A DNA stretch of 64,000 nucleotides, taken from the NCBI GenBank assembly GCA_036924285.1, contig JAYKYS010000001.1:11495501-11559500 (forward strand), read 5' to 3'. Of this stretch, positions 10,139 through 20,700 are shown piece by piece (within the stretch, counting starts at the first letter, position 1; every line of letters begins with the position of its first letter). Origin of the DNA: Asterella californica. Lineage: Eukaryota > Streptophyta > Marchantiopsida > Marchantiales > Aytoniaceae. The position numbers were made by a program, and so were the translations under genes. Under the pieces are notes generated by a model. The model was not told the DNA's origin, ran no database searches, and saw only the letters and a program-made list of their open reading frames with translations.

Positions 10139-11898
10139 GACTCTCTAAACTCCTGAGTAATCTTAGGTAGTGGACGGTCTCTCAAGCTGTCACGATTCCT
10201 CTCATGTTCTGCAGCAACGGTCAAAAACTGAACAGCTCTTTTGCCGTCTCTACTACGTATCCTAGCATAAGCTGAACCATCATCCATAACTCGTGTCTCC
10301 ATTCTAACAGCAGTAATGTAAGGCTGCCCTAGAATGATAGGATAGGTTGACATGTCTTGCACAAAGAAATTCTGAACATCACTGATGTCACCCACAGTTA
10401 CCTTGATGTTGGGACAAGCACCATAGAGTTCTCCCCTCTGGTTGTTGGCAGCACGGATAAGCCATCCATGGTCGGTGTCTATGGGCCACCTTCCACGCTT
10501 GTACAGCTCCTTAGACATCAGATTAATCTCTGAGCCGTGATCAATCAATGCCACCACAGGTTCCTCTAGATCTCCCAGCTTCACTAAGGTCTCTGTGGTT
10601 GCTCTCGCCCAATGGTTGTGAGAATAATGGCTCTTCTGCGATGCTTCCACCTCATCTTCAAACCTCACGTGCTGATCTGATCTTCCCTCTGATACTTGAG
10701 AGCAATAACCAGCAATCTCATCTTCCTCATCATCTGACAGTTTGGTCCCTAGAGCGTTAAGCGTAGCTGCTTCACCCAAAATCTGACGTTTCCTCTTGAT
10801 GATATCTATGATAACCTCATGGAACTCACGCTTTGCTATCCCAAGAATCTCACCCAAGGTAAACTCAACCTTCCCATTCAAGATACGGTTCTCTAACACC
10901 TGCTTCAAGTCTGTAGCAATCTCAATGTCAGACTGAAGTTTATATGCAGGCATCTTACCCTTCTCCTTGCTTCTCTCCTTCTCCTTTGGTGTTGTAGGTG
11001 GTAGATCCTCCATAGTTTCCTCCCGAGTAGGTGTTGTCTCCTGCCTTGCCTCTGGTCTAGCCCTTTCACTCCTTGTAGCAGGTCGTTTGGCTGTAGAAGC
11101 CTCACCTGCATCCTCCCTCCTGCGTTTTTCTTCTAGTACAGCTTCATGCTGACTTCTTGCAACATAAGCATGCACTGACATAGTGTCTACAGGGTCATTC
11201 CATCCTGTAGCTTCTCGAATTGAGTTGCCAACCCTTCGTAGCACATCCTTGTCTAGCTCTGTTCTAGCTACGGACCGCACTACATCAGACCACAACCCAG
11301 TAGTCCCTTTCTCTCTCTCCATCTCCACTTTTACTCCACAAGTAGCAGCATTCACAAGAGAAACAGCATGTGATGCTGATATTTCATTCACAAGCCTCTT
11401 CATACCACCCTTGCCAAAGTTGGTTCCCAACATCATCCCAGTCTCTCTCAGATGGATCTTACCATCTTTGAAGAAGATCAGATCCTTCCTCAATGCATCT
11501 GAAAACTCTCCACAATCTCTCCTTACATGGTCTAGGCTATCACACCATATACAACGATGAACAAAGCCTTCTCTCATCTGAGGTCTCTGCATAGCAGGCT
11601 GTACATTCTGCTCCTTCTCTTCTAACCTAGTGAGCTTAAGCTTAAGCTCTTTCATACCCTTAATCAACTCATCAAGCGGTGAGTCTTCCTCTCTAGCAAT
11701 TACCAAAGCGGGCTTAGTAGGCAACTGCTTGACAGGAATTATCAGAGGTGCTGCTTCACTTACCACCACCTTGTCCCTTCTTCTCTGTCTCTTGGCCAGC
11801 AAAGAAACAGCCTCTTCAACCTCCTTCCAGTCAGTCTTCAATCCTCTCTCCTCACTCTTGTCTTCCAGCAACAGCTCAAGCTTCTCCTGAATAGTCAC
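10087..11898 (-). CDS. Element B Gag C-terminus and aspartic protease
   Basis: A 603-residue frame. A CCHC zinc knuckle CIWCDSLDHVRRDC near residues 116-129 binds nucleic acid in the nucleocapsid. A long charged linker follows, then a retropepsin-like segment VALIDHGSEINLMS near residue 450, followed by ILGQPYI. The catalytic triad reads Asp-His-Gly instead of the usual Asp-Ser/Thr-Gly. The true product probably began in the gag frame at 12496; the inverted duplication at 11937-12012 now separates the two frames, so the first residues of this frame are not a genuine start. Pol follows in the -1 frame. Confidence 0.88.
   Translation of the reverse strand: MTIQEKLELLLEDKSEERGLKTDWKEVEEAVSLLAKRQRRRDKVVVSEAAPLIIPVKQLPTKPALVIAREEDSPLDELIKGMKELKLKLTRLEEKEQNVQPAMQRPQMREGFVHRCIWCDSLDHVRRDCGEFSDALRKDLIFFKDGKIHLRETGMMLGTNFGKGGMKRLVNEISASHAVSLVNAATCGVKVEMEREKGTTGLWSDVVRSVARTELDKDVLRRVGNSIREATGWNDPVDTMSVHAYVARSQHEAVLEEKRRREDAGEASTAKRPATRSERARPEARQETTPTREETMEDLPPTTPKEKERSKEKGKMPAYKLQSDIEIATDLKQVLENRILNGKVEFTLGEILGIAKREFHEVIIDIIKRKRQILGEAATLNALGTKLSDDEEDEIAGYCSQVSEGRSDQHVRFEDEVEASQKSHYSHNHWARATTETLVKLGDLEEPVVALIDHGSEINLMSKELYKRGRWPIDTDHGWLIRAANNQRGELYGACPNIKVTVGDISDVQNFFVQDMSTYPIILGQPYITAVRMETRVMDDGSAYARIRSRDGKRAVQFLTVAAEHERNRDSLRDRPLPKITQEFRESKGFGRVPLKSETSTVQ
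10092..10135 (-). promoter_or_regulatory. -1 ribosomal frameshift signal between gag-pro and pol of B
   Basis: On the minus strand a GGGTTTT heptamer (10135-10129) lies in the X XXY YYZ register of the gag-pro frame (...G GGT TTT). After a 6-base spacer comes a hairpin: GTACC (10122-10118) pairs with GGTAC (10096-10092), then, past one A/C mismatch, TTGAAG pairs with CTTCAA around a 7-base loop. The gag-pro frame ends at a TAG at 10089-10087. The pol frame is the -1 frame and opens immediately upstream of the heptamer. GGGUUUU is a known slippery site (barley yellow dwarf virus). Confidence 0.78.
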
Positions 11899-11936
11899 GT
11901 CCGCTGCTTGTAGGAAAAGCTCGGTCTTCTCAACCG

Positions 11937-12012
11937 AGTATGCTCAGCTTTCTAGGACAGAAAAGCTTACACTAGAGTGTAAGCTTTTCTGTCCTAGAAA
12001 GCTGAGCATACT
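11937..12012. repeat. Perfect 37-bp inverted repeat with 2-base spacer, disrupting gag
   Basis: 11937-11973 and 11976-12012 are exact reverse complements, separated by AG. The right arm is gag coding sequence (QYAQLSRTEK on the minus strand), so the left arm is an inverted copy of it. The junction gives a stop in gag and shifts the frame. The relative D at about 62270-62330 lacks the foldback. Confidence 0.95.
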
Positions 12013-12496
12013 GACGATCAAACTCCCTTAACAACTCATTTACAGACAAACCTTTGTTAGGCTTCACCACCCACTCCAAGAACGTTCTCTTGGTCACCCT
12101 CTCTGAATCTTCAGTGTAGTACTCCTCCTTCAAAGCGCGCATAAAGCTCTCCCAACTCTGTCCTTGCTGCTGCTTGAGTTCCTTCACACGCCCACGAATC
12201 TCAGGCACAACAGCAAGTTCAAAGTTCTCCACCATCTCCTTCTCAGGTACCTTGTTCACCTCCATCTCCCTGGCATAGTATCGCACATACTTGGAAATAT
12301 CTGTCCCCTTGAACTGATCCATCTGATGCACCACAGATTGCAACGCCTTGGTTGCTAATACCTCCTTCCTCTCTGTGCTCTGCTGCTGCTGCATAAACAT
12401 GGAAAAAGCTTGGAACATCTTCATCGTAGCAGCATCCAACTGAGCAGGTTGCTGAGCAGCAGCAGCACCTCCACTTGATGATCCTTGGTTGGCCAT
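11972..12496 (-). pseudogene. Element B Gag N-terminal part (truncated by the foldback)
   Basis: A 174-residue frame starting MANQGSSSGGAAAAQQ, with a Gln-rich segment (MFMQQQQS) and then a capsid-like helical region including ISKYVRYYAREMEVNKVP, ELAVVPEIRGRV and FLEWVVKPNKGLSVNELL. Gag forms the particle that packages element RNA. The homologous gag of D keeps the same blocks. It ends prematurely at the inverted duplication; without that, the frame would continue toward the zinc-knuckle part at 11898. Confidence 0.88.
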
Positions 12497-12543
12497 GATA
12501 TCTGATCCTGTGACACTCTCAAGAAAACTCCCACCCTAGGTGT

Positions 12544-12561
12544 TTCACGTCGAGTTCACCA
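12544..12561 (-). other. Candidate primer-binding site of B
   Basis: Minus-strand TGGTGAACTCGACGTGAA, 11 bases inside the 5' LTR end. It begins TGG, as a site complementary to a tRNA CCA end should. D has the same 18-mer with one change at 62944-62961. I do not recognise the tRNA. Confidence 0.5.
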
Positions 12562-12572
12562 AAAAGAGAGTA

Positions 12573-13946
12573 TGTCGGAGTGTGATCCGTCTACCTAGGA
12601 AAGCGCCGGGCTTTCTGGCTGTGGTTGTTTACTCAAGAGGTTGGCTTTCAGGTCACAACAGGAGCTATAAACACTCGCACAGGAGTGTAGGATCCTCTGA
12701 TATGCTCAAAAAGCGAAATTTAGGTCTCACTGGTAGTAATAGGTTTAAGCGGTGAACTTTGACACTCAAAGAGAGGAAAACTATGAAGGTTTAGACCTCT
12801 AAACTTCCCCTACATGCAAATGAGGTACTACTGAACTCACAGACGAAGTTTCAACCTGAGATCAAATTCTGACACGGAGATATGAACAGAAAAGTTCTGA
12901 ATAAGAGAATTATGGCAATTTCTGGTACCTAGACAGCTATTCAGACATAGAACAGAGAATTGGCTCGATGAATTTCAAATCTTCTCACAGTATTTGAAGT
13001 CTACAGGATGCTGAACATCCCTGTGAAGTTAGGACTCCTGAATGTTTGTAGAACTCCAGATCTCCTTCTCTAAAGTCGCTGCTCTAGATTAAGAGCTTTT
13101 CAGACCCCCTCTGCTTCAGCGGCCGCCCTGAATTACTCAGTTACTCAAATGATACGAAACTTTTTGGACAGTTGTAGCCCTCCTGACAGTGAACGCAACC
13201 ACGAAGTTTTGAAGTGATTTCCTCAATTCTGCTGCAATTGGCACCGAAAACCCCAAAATCAACAAAAGTGATGCAGTTTTGGCACAATCCGAACTTCAAT
13301 TGGGCATAACTCCTTGTTTATTGATCCAAATCGAGCAAAAATTTCACTGACAGTGCTTGGCACGACGAGCTCTCTCTTCCTGTGTTCTCAGATTTCCAAG
13401 ATCCCTCACCAATTGCTCGAACTCTCCTCTAGAGCTCTATTTTTAAACTTAGAGTTTTACAAAAGACAAAAATGGACCAATGGGAGTTCATAGCTCCACT
13501 TGACTGTCCTTTTGTGCCTTAAACTACCTGGTAACTTATCTACACTCATAAGCTACCACGTCAAGCCCCCTAGAGTGCCAGCGTAAAACTTAAACTACCT
13601 AAAATGACACATAGCCCCGAAAAATAACTTAAATTAGCTAGAAAGCGTGCATGGGCGACAAGTAAGTACAACCCATGAGCTCAAACCCCTATCAGCATGG
13701 AAACCCTAAGTTATGTACATTGAACGTCATAGACAAGTAAGAAGTCACTTGCACAAGCGCACAAATGCTTGAACAAGATAACTAACATACTATCAGCCTA
13801 CTAGGACTCAAAATAGTATTAACACCGTATGCAAAGGTGTCAAACATATATATAAAGGACTAGAAGTAATATGAGCTAACTTCTAGAACTACCAAACCTA
13901 AGCGTCGGAGTAGAAGTCAAGCATGTAGCCGCCAAGTAGCGCGACA
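12573..13946 (-). repeat. Element B 5' LTR (1374 bp)
   Basis: Partner of 5202-6574. For a minus-strand element this is the promoter-bearing LTR. No clear TATA box was assigned. Confidence 0.95.
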
Positions 13947-13950
13947 TCGG

Positions 13951-15299
13951 GAGCAACCTCTATTTCTTGAAGATCATCCGGGTTTACCATTCCTTCGGTG
14001 TGACTGTACTCATTGGCACCAAAGTATTTCGGTTTGGGAGCTTCTTCTGGTTCAGATTCGTCTTCTGGAAGACCAACTGACGGATCTTCCGAAGGGAAGA
14101 CGATACTTTCATTTTCTGGAAGACCAACTGTAGTATCTTCCGAAGGGAAGACGATACTTTCGTCTTCTATAAGCTCTTCTTCCGCAACCTCGTAGCACTC
14201 AATGTATCCACATATCACTTCTTCTGCTACTTCTATTACTTCTGTAGTACACAAGTTATTCACCACAAACTCATTGTATCGCTCATCCATATCAGAAGAC
14301 GCAGCTGAGTCTTCTGAAGTGTACCGCTCTGTTGTAGAAGGAGTTTCACCTTGGTGTCCAATCTTCTTCCAAGGAAGCGAGGCCTTAGTCTTCTCACCTG
14401 GCTTGGGTGTAGGATTAAGAAATCTCAACCGATGTCTTCTCCAATCGGTGTTTACATTTGCAGCATACAGCCATGGTCTTCCTATCAACACCTGATAACC
14501 AACCTTAGCTACAGGTCGCAAAATGATGTAAGTGAGGTAAAGATACTCCACCTATTACCGTTAAGACATCTTTCAGTTGCCCCAAAGGTCGTCTTCTGGT
14601 CTGGTCCGCCATTCTGAGGATTCTCGGAGTAGGCTGGAACTCAGTGAAGCCCAGGGCATGCGCCGTTTCTTCAGTCATGATGTTAACTCCGGAGCCGGAA
14701 TCAATGGGTACCTTCTTCAGAAGACAACCATGGATCTCCATATCCAGTTCTGGGGCTCCCAAGTCCTCATGCTCTATCCTTAGGATCGGGGTGCTCTTGG
14801 GAAGTTTAGCTATCTTCCTTTTCCTCGATCCTCGAAGCACGGATTGCAACAACTTCCTATAGCCAGCGTTGTCATCCAACAGCTGTTGGAAGGTTACATC
14901 CGCCTTCTGATTCCACAAGTCTCGTAAGAAGTCGTAAGGGGATCGCTTCAGAAGAGCGACTGGGGTTTCAAATAGAGAAGATGTAGTAGTTGCTTCCTTG
15001 GTTGGAAGTCCAGAATGGTGTCTTCCCTCGACCTGAGGCTGTTCCCGTGTGACAGGGGCTGCCGTAGTCGGTGTAGGAAGCTGATGTACTATCTTCCGTC
15101 GCTTCTCCAGCTCTTCTTGCATGATTGCTTCAACCTCTTGCCTAATGTCAGGAGCAAAGTACTTCGGATCTTCTCGGTCGTAAGTAGGAGAAGAAGGTCG
15201 CTCCGGGGAAGATGACCGCTCCTTTCGCTGCTTCTTCTTCTTGATCTCCTTCTGACGGGATTCTGACTTCCCTTTGCTTCTGGTACTTACCTTGAACAC
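13951..15299 (-). pseudogene. Element A protease region (broken)
   Basis: Two overlapping frames, 14505-15299 and 13951-14551, together match residues of the F polyprotein around its protease. The first holds VPIDSGSGVNIMTEETAHAL, the Asp-Ser-Gly retropepsin motif; the second continues with YQVLIGRPWLYAANVNTDW. They are separated by a small deletion near 14540, where F has extra T residues, giving a frameshift. An acidic linker rich in VFPSEDTTVGLPE-type repeats follows toward RT. The frame is cut by B at 13946; its last residues (VALLGGYMLDFYSDA) come from the B LTR. Confidence 0.87.
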
Positions 15300-15326
15300 A
15301 GCTTCATCCAGAACTTCTTCTGGAGG

Positions 15327-16912
15327 TCAACTGTCTGAATCCGGGCTAGGGCTCCAAACAGTGCCATCCGCCAAAGTAAAAGAAGAAGTTGCCTCATGTG
15401 ACTTCGTCTTCTGAGCTGCAGTCGTCTTCTGCAGCTGAGGTTCCTTTCCTTCGCGCTTCCCGGGGTCTGGTTCATCTTCCTCGATATGGAGACAATCCGT
15501 ACAATCCTCAGGGTCTTCTTCTTCTACCGTGATGTGCTGTACCACTGCTAACTCGAGTTTAGAAGCTGATGCAGCTTCTGCAGGAGGCGTGGTCTCAGCA
15601 AATCTCACCATTTGTTGTGGTCGTAAGGTTTGAGGACAATTCCTTGTGAAATGACCGGCTTCCTTACAGTTCCCACACAAGGGCACTTGCCCAATCTGTC
15701 TTCTCGGATGAGGACAGGTGGACCACCAGTGTCCTGTCTCTCCACAATTATTGCACGCTCCAGGAAGAGGGTTGAGAGGTCGTTGTGATGAAGAAGGTTG
15801 CCAGGGCGTCCTGGTCTGTACATTACTAGCTCTATCCCTAGGTACATAACGATTATATTGAGCAGGAGGCGTAGGAGTGAAGGGTTGTATCGTCTCGATC
15901 CTATAGCAGGTTTCCTCACTAGGACCGTGTAGATATCTCTCATTGTCTTCTTCCCAGCCGGCCCAATTGACAGCTTGGTCCTGCGTACACTGGTCTCTGG
16001 TGTGCCCGGAAGAGTTATAGAGGTTGCACCAAAGGTTTGGCCGGGAAGCCGTAGGTTGCTTCCGCTTGTCCTTTTGGTTCAGAAGATGAACTTTCAGGTC
16101 GGCAAACTGCTTTAGAACTTCATCGATACGAGGATCAAGTGCAGACTGAATGATTTGAGTCTGAGGCATCTTCTGCACAACTTCTTCCCTTGATCGCGTC
16201 TTCTCCTTCTTCTTCCTTCGAGTCTTCTTCTCTTGTTCTGATTCTGATTCTGAACTTTCGACAGTAGACTCTTCAGAAGTGGAAGATACTTCCGAATCAC
16301 TGTTATCAGTTTTAGTGGACTTGGACTTCCTCTTGGTCTTCCGAGAAGATTTCTTCGACTTCTTGGACTTCTTCGAGGTCTTCCCTCTGTCTTTCGTCAT
16401 ATTCCGAGTGATGCTCGAGGTTTCATACTGCTCGGCATGCTTCTGTACTTCCACTAAATCATCACCTCCTCCTCTTCTGCAGTACAATTCCATATCCCGA
16501 GACAATCCTCCCAAGTACCAGTCCACGGCCTGCTGAGCACAGTAACCGGGTCTTCCTTGGTTCTGAGGGATGTGATCCAGGAGGTCTTCAAACCTCTCGG
16601 TGTAATCCCGTAGTGTCTCTTTCTTCTTCCGTTTGAGCCTCTGAAGTTCTATGAGGGTCATCCGGTCATAGCCCACTCCTCTGAACCTCTTCAGAAAAGC
16701 TGTCTTCAGAGTTGCCCAAGTGATCATTACTAACCCATCATCCAACATCTTACTCATCCATTGATCGTAGCGAAGGGAAGGAATACACGGAGTCTATCGA
16801 CATCAGAGTCTTCCTTGTTGGATCGAGAGATGGTCTCGAACATCGTGATGAAGTTGTCCGCATCAGCATCATCGTCGTACGGATGGTACTTCTGTCTAGT
16901 GTGGAAAGCCAT
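15327..16912 (-). pseudogene. Element A Gag (broken)
   Basis: The main frame at 15327-16757 has the retrotransposon Gag domain (FLKRFRGVGYDRMTLIELQR, then LRDYTERFEDLLDHIPQN), a Lys/Ser-rich linker and three zinc knuckles: CNLYNSSGHTRDQC (the first with Cys to Tyr), CNNCGETGHWWSTC and CGNCKEAGHFTRNC. The start MAFHTRQKYHPYDDD lies in another frame at 16912-16758, split off by a small deletion near 16775 relative to F. An internal stop separates it from the protease frame at 15299. Confidence 0.88.
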
Positions 16913-17355
16913 GTCGACTGCCAACTTCTTCCTCCCTCAGGTCCAGGTGGTGGAGATGGTCTTCTCGAAGGTCCAGGCCTATCTGAATCACGAAGGTCGT
17001 CTTCTGAGTCAGAACTATTGTCATTGTTATCTTCCGAGACGTCTGGAACGATCTCCTCCAGTCTTCTCTCACCTTGAGAAGCTTCTTCCGCACTTGGGAA
17101 GACGTCTTCCGAGTAACCAGTACCAAAATCCACTTTATACACGTGATCACCCGGTTGGCTTCTGTCTTCGCCAAAGATTATGCTCGAGATGGAAGGCTCT
17201 TCCAACTCTACTGATCGGATCCTCCTGAGCTCTTCTTCTCGCTTTTGGTGTCTCAGGGATATCCGCTGCTCTCTAGAAGCGGTTCGCTGGGGTGAATTTA
17301 CCCACTCAGGATCTTTACCCGTGCGTCTTTTGCTTCTTCCTCTGGTCGGAGACAT
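16913..17355 (-). pseudogene. Element A Gag N-terminal acidic region
   Basis: Frame from an ATG at 17355 (MSPTRGRSKRRTGKD) through an acidic Ser-rich stretch to PSPPPGPEGGRSWQS. F has the same protein at 34188-34649. Compared with F, A lacks 16 bases just before the Gag core, which puts this part out of frame with the core, while F lacks one base near 34566. The simplest reading is that in the ancestor it was the N-terminus of one long Gag-Pol frame. Function unknown; the N-terminus is basic. Confidence 0.7.
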
Positions 17356-17700
17356 CCACCAGAGTACTGAGAAGAGATGTCCCTCTTCTTCTAACACTAG
17401 ATCCGGTAGACCAAATGACTGAACAATCGATCACAGGTTCAGAACGTCTTCTTCTCCTGCTTCTTGTTGCACTCACTACAATCTTCCAAGATCGAGTCTT
17501 CCAAGAAGCTCTTGGAAGCAGGGAAGCGGCTTCTTCCCACTTTCCTTTATGTATCTCTTTCAGCTTCTGGTTGCGGTTATTGTCTTCTAGCAAGATAGAG
17601 TCCCACAACACATTTAACTACAATCGAAGTTAGTTCGAAATGAAACTAACTACTGGCACACAGATCCAGGAAGCTTAGAACAGAAGTTACTAAGATGAAA

Positions 17701-17718
17701 TCCCCGGCAGCGGTGCCA
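17701..17718 (-). other. Primer-binding site of A (tRNA-Asp-like)
   Basis: Minus-strand TGGCACCGCTGCCGGGGA, complementary to the 3' end of plant tRNA-Asp except for two bases. It lies 18 bases inside the 5' LTR end. F has the same site with one fewer mismatch at 33826-33840. Confidence 0.8.
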
Positions 17719-17736
17719 AAAATGATGCTCACTATA

Positions 17737-20700
17737 TATAGTGACGCAAGATTACTCCTTTTGTCCATTTAGTATACAAGATATCGTTCCCACAGAGGAT
17801 TTGCACAAGTAACGCTGCTCTAAGTTCTAAGATCTGTTCAAACACACAAACACACGGGTTTTACCTAGAAATCCTGTCTTCTCACAAAACCACGCGTCTT
17901 CCAGATATGCCAAAAGGTGCTCTGGACCTAAACAACCAACTACTAGCTAAAATATCACACAACTATTCACAAGGAAGCTCGAGAAGACGATCTTCCTGCT
18001 TCCAGGTCACTTTTTCCGATCTTCTCAGTACCGTCTTCCCAAAGCGCTTCTCGTCTTCTGGGGGTTCAGCTTGTCTTCTCGCACCTCCAGAAGACTGTCC
18101 TGCTTCGCAGAAGTCGACTAGCAACGGCTGACACACATCGCTCTCTCACTTACATTCCAACGGGTTAGATTAATCACAGGGTGTATGCCCCCTGTAGCCT
18201 TCCCAGGCTTCTGCCTACAAAAATGGTCTTCCTGCAGCACTACAATGACATTCACCTTCACGGAAGCTCAATAGAAGTCTCGGAAGCTCACTAGAAGAAG
18301 GTAAGAAGATGGGGAAGAAGAGGAAATCCAAACAAGAGAAAACAAGATGAAAAGAGGAAATTAAGATTCCGACAGGCTTCTAGTCCGGATCCTGACTAAC
18401 AAGCCATCCCTGCTTGTAATAGTTTGGGGAGGAAGACAACAAACGTGAATACAGTGGCATCGTCTTCTACTCGAGGATGTCGTCTTCTGTTGCGGGAAGA
18501 AGGCTTCTTTCTTCTTCTCTTCGTTGCTCCGGCTACTCTGTCTTCTGGGATCTCTTACCCATAAGACCGTCCGTACGTAGATCCCAAGTGCTCTACTGAA
18601 CGAGCCAAGCTACACTTCCACAGCTGCTGACCGTCACCGCCACTCAAGAAGAACACTTCCCATGCACAATTGGGAGCGAATTCAAGGAACCCACCATCGA
18701 GAAGACACGGATTAAGCTTCTGCACTCAAATCAACAATCTATTCCCCGAGAAGAAGTCACATTGACACTGGGAAGCTCATTCTCTCTACTTCCTGCATCT
18801 ACTCCTCGACACACCAGTCTAGTCAACAGGACTGCACGAGGATGCCATTCCCTGCTCCTAAACTGTCCACTACCTCTATCTACATCTTCGAACCACTGCT
18901 GGTACGAGCATGCAGACCCCTCCTGTGTATTCCAAGACTATTCGTATGTTTCCAAAGACGGGTGTAGTGTGCCAAGAACTATCTGTCATGTGTCTCTAAT
19001 GTGTCTAGTCTGCCTGCACCATAGAATCGATATGGGTGTGCAGCAGCTAGATCCATTCCTACGCTGCAATCCTACTTATGTCGCTGCCGTGAGAATCAGA
19101 GGAGGCGACCACCAGAGAGAGAGGGGTGCTGACAGGAGGCTGCCAACCCACATGCAAGCGGTTCCCCTTTCCTAATTAGCCATCCACCTTGTTTCTCTTA
19201 CGCTACCTATGCTGCCACATGGTGTCCTAACTAATTTTAGATGAAAAACTGCCACCCTTAAGATAGCATGTTCGGTCCTACTAAACTAGGAGTGTGTCAC
19301 TTCGGTTACTATCTACTCTGATTGCACGGAGGCAACCTCTACCTGATCTGCTCTTATCGGAGCTCCTAACGCGGCTTCTGATAAGCTAGAAAGCCCTGCA
19401 GTTACCTCGGGTGTCACTGAGGTGGCTTCCTCCTCATCGCTCTTTGCTGGCCCTGCTTTCGCTGCGGCTGCGTCTTCCTCGGCTTCGGCTTCTGCTTCGG
19501 AAGACGGGAGCGTCTTCTGGGAAGCAGAGTCGAGTGGTGCGTCTTCGGTCTTATGAGGCACGGGTGCGGTACTAGGGACCATGGCGACCTCATAGAGGTC
19601 CGGGGAAGTCGCTTCATCCACGCGGAATACTTGGGAAGACGGCTCGTCTTCCTGTCTTCCAGAAGACATCTTGTCTTTCGGAGCGTCTTCCGGTGTCTTC
19701 TCGGCTTCCAACGCTGTCACTACCAAGTGCACAGCGAGGTCGAACTCCTCCTTCTCCATTCCAGATCCAGTAGATGGTGCTGGAGCTTGGGAAGACGCAG
19801 TTGCAGGTGCCGGAAGCGAGGGAAGACCATAGAGTGTCTTCACTCCCTCTATTTGCCGATCCAAGTACCTGAACATGCTCTCCCTGCATTCTACCAACCT
19901 TGCTCTGGACTCGCTGTCCCATCCTCTAGCCGGGGTGAGCAACTTCCTACCCGCGGTGAAGTTGAACTTCTTTCGAAGCGCTTCCACCGACTGTGCTAGC
20001 ATCTCCTGTGCACGAGCTTCCGCTGCTTCTCGCTGCGTCTTCTCAGCTGCAACTCGCGCTTCTGTGGCTTCCTGTCGCGTCGTCCATGTCATCTTCTCCT
20101 TTGCGAGGGCGGTGATCTTCTCCCGCACTCGGAGAACCTCCTGATCGCGTTGCTGTACACGCGCCTGCAACTCCTGGTTGCTCTTCCGAAGCTGCACCAG
20201 CTCCTTGGCAGAAGCGGCTGCTTCCGTCTTGTATCTTGTTGCGAGCTTCTCCGTGGTGCGGAGACTAGCTTCCAGTGACTCCGTCTTCTTCTGGTCTTCT
20301 TCTTGTCGCAGCAAGGTGCGCAGACCGAAACCAGGTTGCAAGGGCTTCTCCTGAGCCTTCGCTCTCTTCTCTAGAACCTCCATGGCTGGCTAGATCTCTG
20401 AGTGGAAGAAGGCGCTGAACTCTTCCAACCTTCTTCCTGCGGAAGATAGGTTCATCTCCACCACTCGCTCGGAGGTGTCGACCAGGAAGATGGTCTTCCT
20501 CGAGCTACTCCTGCCTTCGCAGGAACACGGTTGCGGGGTGGTAACGCTGTCCACACCTCGTCCGGAAGTCCCTGGTCGGCGAGGTTCCAATCCCACAAGA
20601 AGAAGTCGAGACCCAACTCCTTAAGGAAAAGAGTGGCCTCGGCCAATTCTGCCGCTGGTAACACCAAGCCTCGCGGATGCATCGACATGCTTGAAAACTC

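Larger units (their letters stand above)
5202..13946 (-). mobile_element. Element B, near-complete Ty3/gypsy retrotransposon (8.7 kb)
   Basis: The LTRs at 5202-6574 and 12573-13946 begin TGTCG and end CGACA on the plus strand and differ at about six positions by eye (about 99.5% alike), so it is the youngest element here. The flanks are CCGG (5198-5201) and TCGG (13947-13950), a 4-bp duplication with one change. F shows A's sequence continuous across this point. Inside, on the minus strand, are gag (12496 down), gag-pro (11898-10087), a -1 frameshift cassette (10135-10092) and a long pol frame (to 6623). The only obvious lesion is a 37-bp inverted duplication in gag. Confidence 0.93.
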
